This document shows positions 1-13,254 of a stretch of DNA of 64,000 bases, piece after piece (positions within the stretch are counted from its first letter, which is position 1; every line of letters starts with the position of its first letter). The stretch covers positions 477,253,594 to 477,317,593 of the forward strand of contig CM041777.1 of NCBI GenBank assembly GCA_023374045.1, given 5' to 3'. This DNA is from Limonium bicolor (Eukaryota > Streptophyta > Magnoliopsida > Caryophyllales > Plumbaginaceae). Made by a program: the position numbers and the translations under genes. The notes beneath the pieces were generated by a model. It was not told the origin of the DNA and searched no databases. It worked only from the letters and a program-made list of their open reading frames with translations.

Positions 1-1213
1 TGGAATGTTTTGTACGATTTCTCGTACTCCGATATTTTTGCTGATTGACTTGTGGAATGTTTTGGAAAACGCTAACCGAGTTTAAGAGGAATTTCTAAAA
101 GGAATTGGTTGTGTGACTAACTCAGCTTATGTGACTAACGGAGCCTTGAATGTGAAACTCACTTGGGTTGGTTCCTTCTTTTTTGTTGTTCCATTAGACA
201 TTGGCTGCTTAGGGTTTACGCTTCTGCACTCTGTAGGACTGAGTGTTTTGGTATTGCTCTGGGTAGTTAGTGATCTGGTAGGAATTTGGTAAAGGTCAAC
301 TTTGGTAAATTCTTCTTTGACTCTGGATATCATTTCATCCATGAGCTGGTTCTTGATGTTTTGACGTGCGCGCGTCTTCAATGGTAACAGCAGGGGGCTG
401 TATATCCCTCGCCCATAGGGGCATTGATATTTAACAGCAGGGGGTTGTATATCCCTCGCCCATAGGGGCATTTATATTTAACAGCAGGGGGCTGTATATC
501 CCTCGTCCATCAGGACATTTTTAATCTGACAGCAGGGGGCTGTATATTCCTCGTCCATACGGACATTTATATCTGGCGGTGGGGGCCATCTCTCCCAATT
601 GGTATTATTCCATTCTTGAGTTATTGGTTCTTGGATCTATCTTATTTTTCCTAGTCCTTTGTGACTATCTGAGTCTTCCTACTCCTAACGGGAATTGGGT
701 TTAACTAAGGCAATGGATGTTCACTAACACATGATGTGGTTTTGTTTCACTAACCTTACTTTTATATTACTAACCTTTATTCTTATCCTGATATCTTGAT
801 TTGGTGATTTGTGAAATGTCTTGCTCCTCTGTGTGGTTTAAGTGATTGCTTTCAAGCTAATATTATTTAAGAGTTGTTTTATAAGTTTGTTTTTGGAGAA
901 TTGTACCAGTTCCATTCCAGGGAACTGACTCACCCCTCTCGGGGTGGGCTGCTTGGTTTCATCTTGCAGGTACAAGTTGATTTACAGGTGGCCACGAAGA
1001 GCATGAGTGATTGGGATGGGATTAGGTTTATGGAGAGTGAATGTATTTTATTATTGTTATGTTTGTGTTAAGTTTTCTCGAAGTTCAGACCGTAACTTAG
1101 TTAATTGTAATGGTTGTAATTGGTGAGGTTGGTACCGGGTGTTTGGAGCCCGATGGTATGTAGCACCTTTAGTTTATTTTCCGCTGTTGTTTTATTATTA
1201 TAGGGGTGTTACA
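1..1213 (+). repeat. LARD-1 5' LTR, 3'-terminal part
   Basis: This stretch matches the split sequence 7640-8212 plus 12526-13254 almost base for base and ends in GGGGTGTTACA directly before a primer-binding site. It is therefore the last part of the 5' LTR of a plus-strand element; the rest lies upstream of the window. Inside it is a four-unit array of about 47 bp (386-575). Open frames here, such as the minus-strand one at 127-471, recur in the 3' LTR with frame-breaking differences, so I do not call them genes. Confidence 0.85.
386..575 (+). repeat. 47-bp tandem array in LARD-1 5' LTR
   Basis: Four units start near 386, 433, 479 and 528. Each begins with ACAGCAGGGGG and carries TATATCCCTCG(C/T)CCAT. 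The small dyad CAGC...GCTG lies in each unit. In the 3' LTR copy a solo LTR separates the second and third units (8113-8212 and 12526-12620). Confidence 0.8.
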
Positions 1214-1218
1214 GAAAG

Positions 1219-1230
1219 TGGTATCAGAGC
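1219..1230 (+). other. LARD-1 primer-binding site (tRNA-iMet)
   Basis: TGGTATCAGAGC, five bases after the LTR end at 1213, is the exact complement of the 3' end of plant initiator tRNA-Met. This is the standard minus-strand primer site of many Ty3/Gypsy and Ty1/Copia elements. It fixes the 5' LTR boundary and the plus orientation. Confidence 0.9.
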
Positions 1231-2749
1231 GTAGTTACGCTCTGAACCCGAGAAAACAAGCCGAGTGAAATACTTAGAATATAGGTGCACTTAAAACTGG
1301 GGAATTGGGGTAGAATTGGGAAGTGAGGATTCCAGTAAGGCACGACTCCTAACCCTGCTTAGATTAGTGAATGATTTCTTTATACACTTTTCTTTTTATG
1401 AATATCTGTAGAGAATGGTGTGCTGTTGTTCTATTCGAACATTAAACTACGGTAGAAATATAGGTTGGAATATCATCTATTAAGTACGATAAGATTTTGG
1501 TTGAGATAAACCAAATATTAAGCTATTTTTCAAAAGCATACTTATGGAGAATACATTGCCAAAAATGCAATCCTTTAAAAGCTAGTACATGTTCTTAGAA
1601 ATTTTAAAGAATACTTTTGATTGAAAACGGTATACAAATAGAACTTTAAATAACTAAATTAGTATTGATATTATGTGAAAGTGCTTCAACTCCTTTAAAG
1701 TTTTAAAATAAATCTCAAGAATTACTTGGTACAAATTGTTGCCTAAAGGTAATGTTTGGATAAATCTTAAGTCTAGAGAACTATTAAGTTAACGAACACT
1801 AGTAGCATGCACCCGAACCCGTAAACCGCGCTAAAACTCTATGCTAACTTTAGAAAGAAAACACCTAAACCTAACACCCTACAGGAAGTGCCTGGTGCGA
1901 CGAACTCCTAGGCCGAAAGTAGTGGGGGTGCACACCCCTTCTGGAAGTTTAGGGGCTAGACAAGCCTTGTCATTTAACCGTATATAATCTTCTACGCAGT
2001 TGATGGATTGTGTTGAACTTGAGGGAAGTGGTGGTAAGACGTTACCATCATGAAATCTTGAGCTAGACATATTTCATTACTAGCCACAATGAACAATTCA
2101 AAACTTATATATTAAGATCCAGTACTAAATTCGTACATGTAAAGAGTTTACCGAGTTAAATCCATGGTGAAAAAACTTACCTATGGAGTGAAAACACATG
2201 AGTAATAATAAACTAAATACTATTGAGCCTTAAATACTGGGAGTATTGAGCGTCTAGTGAAAAAAAAAATTGAGAGTTACTTAAAGATTGGAATTCTCAT
2301 GTTTACTTGGAAGTTTAACATTATACATGTATAAAATTTTAGAAGCCACACTAACAGATATTTACCGAAAGCCACCATTATCTAAGAGAGTACTAAGATC
2401 TAATGATCAGAATAATACTTACATAGAACAAACCCTTGAAGTTGATTTTGGAAGATTATTGAGGATTATTAAATGATCTGAATATTATTTTAAACTACTC
2501 AAATACGTTACACCTGATTTATAGCTTGTTAATATAATTGATATGATAAAATGAACATATAATAGACATATAATGAATGGATAATACTCATAAGGTAAAA
2601 TTTTATTACAGTTAAGAAAATACAAATACAAAACAATCAAGAGATACAAATATATGTATATCTATCGCAGATAAAATCAACAGTGCAATAAAATTTACAA
2701 CAAAGCTGGTTAATAAGGTGTTGAATTCTTTGAATGTGTCGTTAGTAGC

Positions 2750-2783
2750 GGTACGAGGGCGTACCTTAGCTCTTTTAAGGGGG
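2750..2783 (+). other. LARD-1 internal hairpin plus polypurine tract
   Basis: GGTACG, loop AGGG, CGTACC (2750-2765) is followed 11 bases later by AAGGGGG (2777-2783) and then ATATACTG. The same order (hairpin, T-rich spacer, AAGGGGG, ATATACTG) recurs at 3081-3118, where it abuts the 3' LTR. This copy is not followed by an LTR start. Confidence 0.6.
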
Positions 2784-3080
2784 ATATACTGGCATACTCT
2801 TCCTTCGTCACCTCATCCAGATTATGTCATGTTGCCTTATTAGCAGAATGAGAGGTGTTTGTATGTGCTTGGGTTTTACATTATGATACAGTATGTGACT
2901 CTTGATTTTCATCATGCTATATCTTGGTATATCTTGGTTCATTTTGATTTTGAGTAATCTCGAGTGGAATGTTGTTATGGGAATGGGTGGAAGTAAAGGA
3001 TTGAATTGGTATGGAATTTCATTGGAATTATCACTGTCTCAGCACACCCGAAGCGGTGTGAGTGCCTACTAGTTGATTTT

Positions 3081-3116
3081 AAACTTCGAGGCGAAGTTTC
3101 TTTAAGGGGGATATAC
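3081..3116 (+). other. LARD-1 3' polypurine tract with hairpin
   Basis: AAACTTCG, loop AGG, CGAAGTTT (3081-3099), then CTTT and AAGGGGG (3104-3110), ends six bases before the LTR start TGAAATACCCC at 3117. A purine tract here primes plus-strand synthesis in LTR elements. It resembles the terminus of LARD-2 (30415-30451 on the minus strand). Confidence 0.8.
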
Positions 3117-6100
3117 TGAAATACCCCTAAATTAATTTAAATTAATTTATGGGATTTCTTTTATTAAACCTTTAATAATACTATTAAGTATTAAATTATT
3201 ATATGGAATTATGAATATTAAATTATTGTATGGAATTATAGTATTAATATTTATGGAATTATGGAAATTATTTTAGGGGATTCCTCCTATTTAACTCTAA
3301 AGAATACAATTAAATATTTAATTATATATATTATTATATAGTATTATGAATTTAATAATAAGATTTATAATGTCAATAAATCTTGGGAAATTTCTAAACA
3401 CTCCAAGTATATTATAAAGATTTTAGAAAGAGTTGGAACATTGTTTTGAAACATAAAAGTCAAAATAAAATTATAGAAACCTTAAAGCTTATTAAGCCTT
3501 GCTAGGGTTGACTTTTTGAGAATGGTCAAACTAGCACATGAAACCTATACCAATAAATAGGTTATGGAAAACCATGAAGATCGATAAAAAGAACGTCAAA
3601 AACGGATCATCCTAGCCAAAGTTATGCTAGATTGAAGTTTAGAGTCAAACTTTGAGATCTGCCACGTGTCAGTCAATCACAGGCCGCCCAACACTTAGTC
3701 GATTTTCTCCTTGTTTTTCGCCAACAGAAATCAGTTTGTTGCCCTATCTTGTGACCTTCATAACTTTCTCATCTTAAGGGATTTTTGAGTGCCGTCTTCT
3801 TTTTGCCTTCTCCTACATTTCCTCTAAACAACCATAACTCACACTAACCCTAACTAATCCTAAATCAACCGGAAAATCGAATCAAAGTAGCCACCTTGCA
3901 AAAACCGAAACTGCAGTTTCCAGTTTTTCCTTCGAATCAGGTAACTTCGTCTAGCCATAACTTCTTCGTTTCTCATCCAAATTTCATGTTCTTTAGCTCG
4001 TTTTGAAGAGATCTAATTCCTCTACAACTTTCATGTTGATGACAAAAGCTAATTCCCAACCGTTTGGAAGAGAGAGGTGTCTAAAGTTTCGGATTTGTCA
4101 TCTCATAAAATCATGGATTTTTTCCGGAAAACGTAAGGTATAAACTCGTAACTTTCGGCTTAGATTTCTTTTTGTGTATTGCAAATTAGAGTGATTTCTT
4201 GCTATCAATGTGTAGAGCTATGTTTCCTCTTTCGATTAAGCCCACATACGTATTCTAATTCGATCTAGAACATAACTTATAGATCCTCAAAGTGAGCTCC
4301 TCGAAACAGTCAAGTTTGAACCTTTTCCAGAAAAGCGAAATCGAATTCCTTCGATTTGTGCAATTCCGGTGCGTTTTTCTTCAAATTCTTCCGATGTTGT
4401 CAATCGGTTTTACATTGTCGACCAAACCCACGTACCAATTTCGTTTATTATGCACTGTAATAGGAGAATTTGACAGATTTAAGTTCGAATATACGAAGAA
4501 CCCTAACTTTGAATACCCAGAATCGTTTTTGCAATTTAGTGCACCTTAGATAGTAAAATTGGTATCAATAGAACCGCAAGAGAATTTCGAATCGATAGAA
4601 ACAAAAATCAGCCGATTTAGTTCTGAGTTGAGAGGAATCGGTGATTTAGTACTCGGGATTTCGTTTGAGGTTGGGGAAGAACTGGCGCTTCAGCATCCGT
4701 CGATCTGGACTTAAGGAAATGGACGGCCAAGATTAGATCGTAGATAATAAAGATGTTTTAAGTTTATAATGTTTCAGAATTTAACTCTAACTTGTTGAAT
4801 TAATTTAAATACCTTCCCGAAGGTATTTTGACTTTAATTTTAATCATAGATTCCTTATTAAATCTAGTTTATTTTGATGTAAATTAATAAGGTTTTGGAG
4901 TTTTTAAACATAAGTTATGATTTTTGCAAGTTACGGTTTTATGGAATTATTTGGCTAATTTAAAAAATTTTTTATGAAATAAAATTTTTATAATATGTCT
5001 AAAATGTTATAGTTACTGTATATTAAATTTGGGAATTTTTGGGCAATGGAAAAAGGTTTTAAAAATTGTTTTAAGAGTTTTTCATAAGAATAACCTATAT
5101 AAGGTTTTTAATGTAACCAAAAATTAAAGTATGGTTTGTTAATGATCTTTTTAAGCTGGGGAAAATATGGGAAACTAAATTAACATTTTATAACAGTAAG
5201 TTTATAAATGTTTTGGTATTAGCTTTTAAGAGAAGTGAAATTATTTACATATATGTATATATACTTATATGGTAGGATTAAAATAGAAACTTATGTTAAA
5301 TCAAGGAATTTAATTATTCTACATTTTATTTATTATATTATATGGGAGTTAGTATTTTTAATTAAACTAAGGAATAAATAATTTTTACGCATTTATAAAA
5401 AGGGAATAAGTAGTAACTTAGAGTAAAATAAGGAACTAATAAATTAACACTTATAATAACTAAATATTATAAGAGCTAGAATCCTAAGATATAGTAAAAG
5501 AAATACTTTATGAAACATACTTGGGATACAGTTAAAGGTTGTAATAATAAGATAGTTTAATATAATGTGTTACATAGGGGATGTCTTAATTAAATTCTAA
5601 TACAGGTATACGTATATATGTATTAAATAATAAAGGGAAACACTTTATTTTATAAACCGTATATCGGTTGTAGTTATGCCTAAAAGTTATTAAACATAAT
5701 TAAATACAATAAAACTACATAAATAATGTTTTGAAATAATCCTAGTATATATAAATATATACACATTAAACATAATAAAATTAAATACCTTATAGGAAAT
5801 ATAATACGAAGGAATTAATAAGTTAAACTAACCTCTACATAATACTAATAGGAGAATATTATATGAGGTGGTATTAAATTATAGTTATGTATTAGGCTTA
5901 AAGAGTTACCTTTGAATTCCCAAGGTTTATATATAAACCATATTAAAATACATGTATAGTATTATTTGTCGATGATCAGAATGTAATCTAAAATTGGGAT
6001 TAAGTAATTAATAAGTTTAAAACTTAGGAAAAATTGGTGATACATAAAATGTTGTACAATAGATCTTATTCTATAATTAATGACAAACAGATGTAATACG

Positions 6101-7594
6101 TTTACATCTAGAGTGTTCTTAATATATAACCATAATAAAATAAGTAAAATACTTTTACATCTAAAGGTGAGGTGGATTAGTAAGTCTATATTTAATCATT
6201 TCTTAACATTTTGGTATGAAATATCACTTAATGTTTTAGGATAAAATCATTAAAGGATTATGGATTAAACTATATTAAACTAGATTAGAAATTTATCTAA
6301 TAATATCCTTAAGTTTCTTGGCATTAGATAAGCCATATGAAATACATTTATAACATTTTTACCATACTTAGGATGTGTTTACAATTAAGTTAGGTATTTA
6401 GTAGTTCGAATTTAAGAAGTTTAAATAGGAATTTGATACTTAAAACCTTTGAACCTTTTATAGATAAATTAAGTTAATAAGATATTATATGATATACTTT
6501 ACGGTAATGGAATAAGTGGGTTATTGAATATAAAATATGAGAATTTTCATAATAGATTATCTTATTAATACTTAACAATTTCACTTATGAACCAGAATTT
6601 AATTCTCTGATAAATTCTACTCTATGTAGATATATTTCCATCCTAATACAATAAAGGAAATTAATTTATTAGGTTATTCCTTTGAACCTTAGGTTTTGTA
6701 AAACAATTTAAAACGTATTTAAGGCTTAAGTTTATTGAAGTTCGTACAAAGGATTATGCATAGCTATAGAGAATGTGTGTAAAAATAATACATTTAGGAA
6801 ATTAATGTAAGTAAGGATACATAGAAGGTTATACTAACACCTTATTGTATAGGTAAATAAAACATATAATATACCGTTGTGAATACTAATGTAAGATTAT
6901 TCGTTAAATCTAAGTTAACTATATAGTTATTCAGGATGAGAAGCATTTTAACATCTTTGACAAGTTTATTAGATGGTTTAATTAAAGTCATTCTGAACTA
7001 AGATGAGATAATTGAGTTTAGCATTTCAATTAAGTTAAATAAAACCCGCGTCTACACACTACGATTTCAATATACAAGAGATCTTAATTAAGTTAAGGGA
7101 AAGACTTAATCATAATGGGTTATCTATGGATATTGTTGAATACATAATCTTTACATTGTGGGATAGTAGTATAGTATTTCTGAGATGAGTCCATCGTAGG
7201 TCATAATACAATGTTTATTCTAAATTAAGAATAAGGTATTGAGCTTACGATTATTATTGAATTCTTAGATTTACTTATATAATATAAACACATTTATGAT
7301 ATAAGGTCTCAAAAGTCTTGAATGTGAGGATTGTGGTTAAGTATGAATAAAGTGGATAGGATGGACAATTAGCAAATGTTAATCGAATACATTCTTGATC
7401 TTACCACCTTGGGCTATACAACGTTCTCGGATAACTCAAAGATTATACCTAACATTTAAGTAAGGGCTTAAAACAATGAGACTTTGGAATAAGATAAGGA
7501 GTTTATTTAGCTAACATAGGCTACAATGATTGATGATAGACTACCTTTAATTCTTCAGAGTAATGTGATTGTTCGCAAGTTGACTAGAATTGCT

Positions 7595-7780
7595 ACAGCG
7601 TTACCCACGTACGTTTCTCGTACTCAGTTTGTTGTGTTTTGGACTTTATGGAATGTTTTGTACGATTTCTCGTACTCAGCTTGTGTGTTTTGGACTTTAG
7701 GAATGTTTGTACGATTTCTCGTACTCCAGCTTGTTGTGTCTTGGACTTTATGGAATTTTTGTACGATTTCGTACTCCATA
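7595..7780 (+). repeat. ~54-bp array of GTACG/CGTAC dyads
   Basis: About three and a half units carry GTACGATTTCTCGTACTC, in which GTACG and CGTAC can pair across ATTTCT, separated by TTGGACTTTATGGAATG. The 5' LTR enters the window inside the last unit. Confidence 0.75.
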
Positions 7781-8212
7781 TTTTTTGTTGATTGACTTGT
7801 GGAATGTTTTGGAAAACACTAACCGAGTTTAAGAGGAATTTCTAAAAGGAATGGTTGTGTGACTAACGGAGCCTTGAATGTGAAACTCACTTGGGTTGGT
7901 TCCTTCTTTTGGGTTGTTCCATTAGACATTGGCTGCTTAGGGTTTACGTTCTGCACTCTGTAGGACTGAGTGTTTGGGTATTGCTCTGGGTTTAGTGATC
8001 TGGGTAGGAATTTGGAAAAGGTCAACTTTGGTAATTCCTTCTTTGACTCTGGATACCATTTCATCCATGAGCCGGTTCTTGATGTTTTCGACGTGCGCGC
8101 GCGTCTTCAATGGTAACAGCAGGGGCTGTATATCCTCGCCCATAGGGGCATTGATATTTAACAGCAGGGGGCTTTATCCCCCGCCCATAGGGGCATTGAT
8201 ATTTCACATCTG

Positions 8213-11200
8213 TGTAACACCCCTACTATTAATACAGTCATTAACGTCCGATCTCCTTGCTCATCAGATACACGCAGCGGATACCTACTTACATACACTG
8301 GGTGATACAATGCCGTTAGCCACCCACGTGGCTAAGGCTACTCCTATTACATAGAGCATCGGTCTGATGGACCGGAATCCCCTACTACAAATCTACAATA
8401 CATACTCCATTCTCCAGTTCAATACTACTATATTCCATTCAACACGTTACTCCTTTACAATACCATACAATATAATCCACATACCGAGTTTACTAAGATC
8501 CTTATACAAATATACTTCCTCTTCAAAGTTCATACGTACTCACTACGAGACTACTCACTACCCGTTCCTCACAAACTACTTAAAACTAATTACAAGGGTG
8601 CGCCTCCGGTCTCTTCCTTGACCATAATCGCTTCGGGTACCTGCACACTAAAAAATGCCCCCCGAAGGGGTCAGCTTTCGCCGAGCATGATAACCGCATA
8701 CCCCGCATACTAGTGAGGTACGCCGACCACTTGGTCGTATACATGCGGTTGATTATTCAAACATACATGCATACATGCTTTTGTACACGATACAATACTA
8801 CTCACACAACATACATACATACAATTCATACAAGGGATTCAATATGAACCAACCAATACATACTTACCTCTTCCCGAATTACACATACACATCTCATGCA
8901 CATATACAATATTGTTAGCTTCATTGTCCACCGGGTTAATCGGGTGGAGATTACTCTTTTACTCGTTACTTCATACGCGCATACATACTCATACATACTT
9001 ACGGATCCATACTTACTTACTCTTACTCTTACTCAAGTTAAGTCGTCGGACCTCCGGCCCTGGGGACTCCGTCCCCACTCCGGGATTTACTTGACTCACC
9101 AATCCGGGATGCTACCCATTTAAGGATTTGGGCCCGGACCAGTGAAGAGTCAGGAATTGCAGCCAACCTCTTGTGACTCTGCATCCTCACGCGTGGCCGA
9201 AGCTATATCGGACTTCTACTCATTCCGGTTTACTCACTTAAGTTAGGAGTTAGTAGTTAGGAATTAGCAGAATTCATTCATTCAAGCCACATAATACAAC
9301 ATAAAGCTCATAACACATCCATACAAATACAGTGCAATATATACAAGTACACTATAAAATACAATACACATCATCATCATTCATATGTTTCATGAATTAT
9401 ACAAACTATTGTTCAGGACAAATATCAAGAACAATGTAAACAAACACAAGTAGGTGCAATATAGTCCCGATTCATGCATTTATCTTATTAGGTGATCAAA
9501 TAAGCACACAAATCGGGGTAACCAGATTAGGATACAGGGCATGAAATCATACCTTTCACCGTTGTACTTGTTCCCAACGTTCCTCCGGTGTTCACAATTC
9601 AAATCCTATGATATACATACAACCGAATAATTTATCTAACTATCATTAATTCATTTCGGTTACCCTTACGTTTCTAACTCATACTTACTAAGTCTTCACA
9701 TTCTTATACTTACATTTTATTTACTCACTTTTAATTACTTAACAATGGTTTACTTACATATATATGCACGTATGTATAGGTGGGTATACATGTACATACA
9801 TACATATACTAACCATAGTCTTATATATATATATATATATTTTTGTAAGTTTTGACCCGACCGAACTTGCGACCGACCTTGCAAGTTCGGTCCGAGTCAG
9901 TAGGTTACATCGGGTGAAAATTCCAGGGCCGACCGACCTTGCACGTCCGGTCCCAAGGTCGGTCCATTCCAGTATGTTACTTAACGGAAAAATTTTAGCC
10001 CGACCGACCTTGCAAGTCCGGTCGCAAGGTTGGTCCATTCCAGTAGCTTACTCGACGAAAATTTTTCTGGCCGACCGAACTTGCATATCCGGTCGCAAGT
10101 CCGGTCGATTCCAGTAGATTACAGACGGAGAATTTTTTCTGGTCCGACCGAACTTGCAAGTCCGGTCGCAAGTCCAGAAGCTTTCCCGTCTTTGTAATTC
10201 TGGGCTCGACCGAACTTGCAAGTCCGGTCGCAAGTTCGGTCGGGCCCAGTATTTGCATTTTTACTTCTGTTTTCAGTCCCATACTTTACCCATTTTTCTC
10301 CAATCTTCTTACATGTAAACTCACATGTTTAAGCACTACCTAGGCCCTTCAAATTGCCTTAGTTTACCCACCAAATGCTTTACTAAATCCATCAATCACT
10401 TACACCATTTCATCACTTCCCTTCCACACTTACAACAGTTTTTCATCCTCCAATGCTACAGATCTTTGCTCCTATTTCCCCCATGCATATTCTCATCTCC
10501 TAATGCCATTTCCAGATCCTACAATGTATTACCTTACCCTCCAATTCATTCCCAAGCCACTACCATATCTATACCCAAGTCCAACACTCTGTTTACCAAT
10601 TCTTACACACTAATTTTTCCTAACCTCTCCAATGCATTTTTATGCATCTTGCTACAGATTTTGTTCTCAACTTCTAACCTCCATTACTTCCTCAACCAAT
10701 GCTACTCCTAGTATCCAAAATACATCCATTCACTTCCTAATTACATCCCATCAACAAATCATACCCAAATCTTTTACAAGCTACTAAACACTCCTATTTT
10801 ACTCTCCACATACACCTAGTCACTACCTAGGTTGTTTCCTCACCTTGAACACTCAAGTCCTCAAACTCCTAGGTAAAATTTGACATAGTCTCCCCTATAT
10901 TATTAACATTCTCCACATGGTTTCACTCACATTATTGATCCATACCACCTGTTCACAACCAATACCAGTATACCCATTCTCATATACAAAATACCATGCT
11001 AACCAACCTTAAATTCCTGCACTCAACATCTCATTCCCAATCCAATTTGTAACAGTTTTTAAAACTGTTGTTAAAGCTTCAAAGTACATATATTCTCCTA
11101 CACATTACACTACTAATACATTACCATCTACAATACCTATTTTCATTCCCGGAAATCTGTTACATTATACATATATACAAGGCTACACAAAAGAGCATTC

Positions 11201-12525
11201 TTACCTTGTTCCTCCTCTAGATTTTCTTTCTCCTTCTTTCTTCTTTCTTCCTCTCTTTCTTGCCCAAATCGGCCATATGGGGAATGGAGTTACCAAACTC
11301 CATTCCCATCACCCAAAGCATATAAAACAAGTGCAATTAAACTACTAATCCTTAAATTAATGCTAATTCATTTAAAGTGTTAAAACACAATTTCTAGGGT
11401 TTACCTTTTGAAGCTTTTAAGAGGGTTTTTAGCCCTTGGTTCAAGAAGGTGAATCCACCACCATTGCAAGGTTAATATTATGCTCAAAAGGGAGAAAGAA
11501 GGCAAGGTGTTACAATGGGCAAAAATCGGTTATCAAAGGGAGATGAAGAAAATATGAGTTTTTCATGTAGATTTTTACCTTAATGGAGAGAAGGAGACTC
11601 TAAGCTACCCATTGGTGTCATTTTCTCTTTGAATGGGGAAAACCCATGGAGATGAACTTCCTCATTTTTAAATTTTGAAAAGAGGGAAATGTAGAGGAGA
11701 ATGAGGGGATTACAAATATGTAATTATTTTTGTGATTGGAGCTCAAATGGAGGTAGGGCATGGAGAAGAAGAGGAAGCTTCCATGGTTGTGGAGGGGGAG
11801 CTCAAATCGCAGCCAGAGGAAGGAGAAGAGAGGGAGTACGGTGGAGTAGAAGGAAATGGGAGAGAGAGAAGAAAGTGAGAGGTGAGAGAGTATGTAGGTA
11901 CTCTTACCTTTGTCACTTTATTTGCTTTTTGCTCTCTTATTTAATTAACTAGTTACATGTGTGTGTGAGGGGGTTATTTGACTTATTAAAAATCGGTCCC
12001 ACTCAGTATTACTTGTTGGAGCGTTTTTCTTCTTTTACAGAAAACGCTCGTTATTTTACCCGGTTTAGGTACTGTTCACTAACCGGGCCCGTTTTCCGGA
12101 ATTTTCTTGTTTCTTTATTTTTATTGACTACTAAGCTCCCGTAAATGCTTAATAATTATTATTTAATGGTTTATAATTTTTACGGGTCTGTTTGACCACT
12201 TAAAAATCACGTTTTCGGTTTTCTCGAAAAACGTGCGTTAAAACCCTATTAGCGTCTTAATGCCTTATTTGGATCCGTTTTCTTCGGGAGTTGTTGCCAT
12301 ATATTATTTAGGTCTTATTACACCTTTAGAATCCATATAACACGCTAATCGAGGTCTCATACCTCCTATGGTTATTTAACGCTTATTTAGCGTTTTTCGC
12401 CTTTTAAGCGTTTCTTTATTTCTTTTGGATTTATTTTTCCTTACTATTATTAATTAGGTACCATTAGGCCCTTAAATACGTATTAGGTTAATTTTAATCC
12501 CTGTATTTAAGTTCGGGGTATTTCA
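8213..12525 (-). mobile_element. Solo LTR, Tekay-like, nested in LARD-1 LTR
   Basis: On the plus strand the insert reads TGTAACACCCC...GGGGTATTTCA, so its sense is minus. It interrupts the 47-bp array of the LARD-1 3' LTR; the host sequence resumes at 12526. It is 4313 bp and has no internal domain, primer site or second LTR, so it is best read as a solo LTR. Bases near 8310-8390 (CGGTCTGATGGACC block) match the LARD-2 LTR near 26000, so the families are related. A clean 5-bp target duplication is not visible (ATCTG before, GCAGG after). Confidence 0.75.
9850..10255. repeat. GC-rich dyad tandem array in solo LTR
   Basis: Five to six units of about 70 bp contain GACCGACCTTGCAAGTCCGG followed by CGCAAGGTCGGTC-type complements, so each unit can fold on itself. 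The array is much more GC-rich than its surroundings. The frames that stay open through it (plus 9764-10117, minus 9754-10282) follow from the repeat period. Preceded by an (AT)n run at about 9823-9840. Confidence 0.85.
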
Positions 12526-13254
12526 GCAGGGGGCTTTATATCCCTCGTCCATCAGGACATTTTTAATCTGACAGCAGGGGGCTGTATATCCCTCGTCCAT
12601 ACGGACATTTATATCTGGCGGTGGGGGCCATCTCTCCTAATTGGTATTATTCCATTCTTGAGTTATTGGTTCTTGGATCTATCTTATTTTTCCTAGTCCT
12701 TTGTGACTATTGAGTCTTCCAACTCCTAACGGGAATTGGGTTTAACTAAGGCAATGGATGTTCACTAACACATGATGTGGTTTTGTTTCACTAACCTTAC
12801 TTTTATGTTACTAACCTTTATTCTTATCCTGATATCTTGATTTGGTGATTTGTGAAATGTCTTGCTCCTCTGTGTGGTTTAAGTGATTGCTTTCAAGCTA
12901 ATATTTATTTAAGAGTTGTTTTATAAGTTTGTTTTTGGAGAATTGTACCAGTTCCATTCCAGGGAACTGACTCACCCCTCTCGGGGTGGGCTGCTTGGTT
13001 TCATCTTGCAGGTACAAGTTGATTTACAGGTGGCCACGAAGAGCATGAGTGATTGGGATGGGATTAGGTTTATGGAGAGTGAATGTATTTTATAATTGTT
13101 ATGTTTGTGTTAAGTTTTCTCGAAGTTCAGACCGTAACTTAGTTAATTGTAATGGTTGTAATTGGTGAGGTTGGTACCGGGTGTTTGGAGCCCGATGGTA
13201 TGTAGCACCTTTAGTTTATTTTCCGTGTTGTTTTATTATTATAGGGGTGTTACA

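Larger units (their letters stand above)
1214..3116 (+). mobile_element. LARD-1 internal region, non-coding
   Basis: Only about 1.9 kb separates the primer-binding site from the 3' LTR, too little for gag-pol, and no gag, protease, RT or integrase motif is readable in any frame. The region is AT-rich with small unrelated open frames (for example minus 1879-2070). Two polypurine tracts, AAGGGGG at 2777 and 3104, each have a hairpin just upstream. The element could only have moved with proteins supplied by a relative, as known for LARD-type elements. Confidence 0.75.
3117..13254 (+). repeat. LARD-1 3' LTR, split by a solo LTR
   Basis: The LTR starts TGAAATACCCC at 3117 and ends GGGGTGTTACA at 13254. 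Removing the insert at 8213-12525 leaves about 5.8 kb, very long for an LTR. The last 1.2 kb match window bases 1-1213. Most of 3120-7500 is AT-rich without recognisable coding. A 54-bp array lies at 7595-7780. The base after the LTR is the start of CACCT (13255-13259); the other copy of the target duplication would be outside the window. Confidence 0.8.

Noticed and set aside
127..471. 114-residue minus-strand frame in the LARD-1 LTR
   Set aside because: The equivalent stretch of the 3' LTR (7819-8143) is split into two frames by indels, and part is made of the 47-bp array. Kept only as the shared block in the findings.
386..575. CRISPR-like regular array
   Set aside because: Units are directly adjacent without unique spacers, in a plant retrotransposon LTR with no cas genes.
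7819..8354. Overlapping frames on both strands at the LARD-1 LTR/solo LTR junction
   Set aside because: The plus-strand frame crosses the insertion boundary at 8213, so it cannot be an ancestral gene.
9754..10282. Open frames on both strands encoding repeats like CDRTCKVGR
   Set aside because: They track the ~70-bp palindromic array; frames open on both strands and no domain is recognisable.
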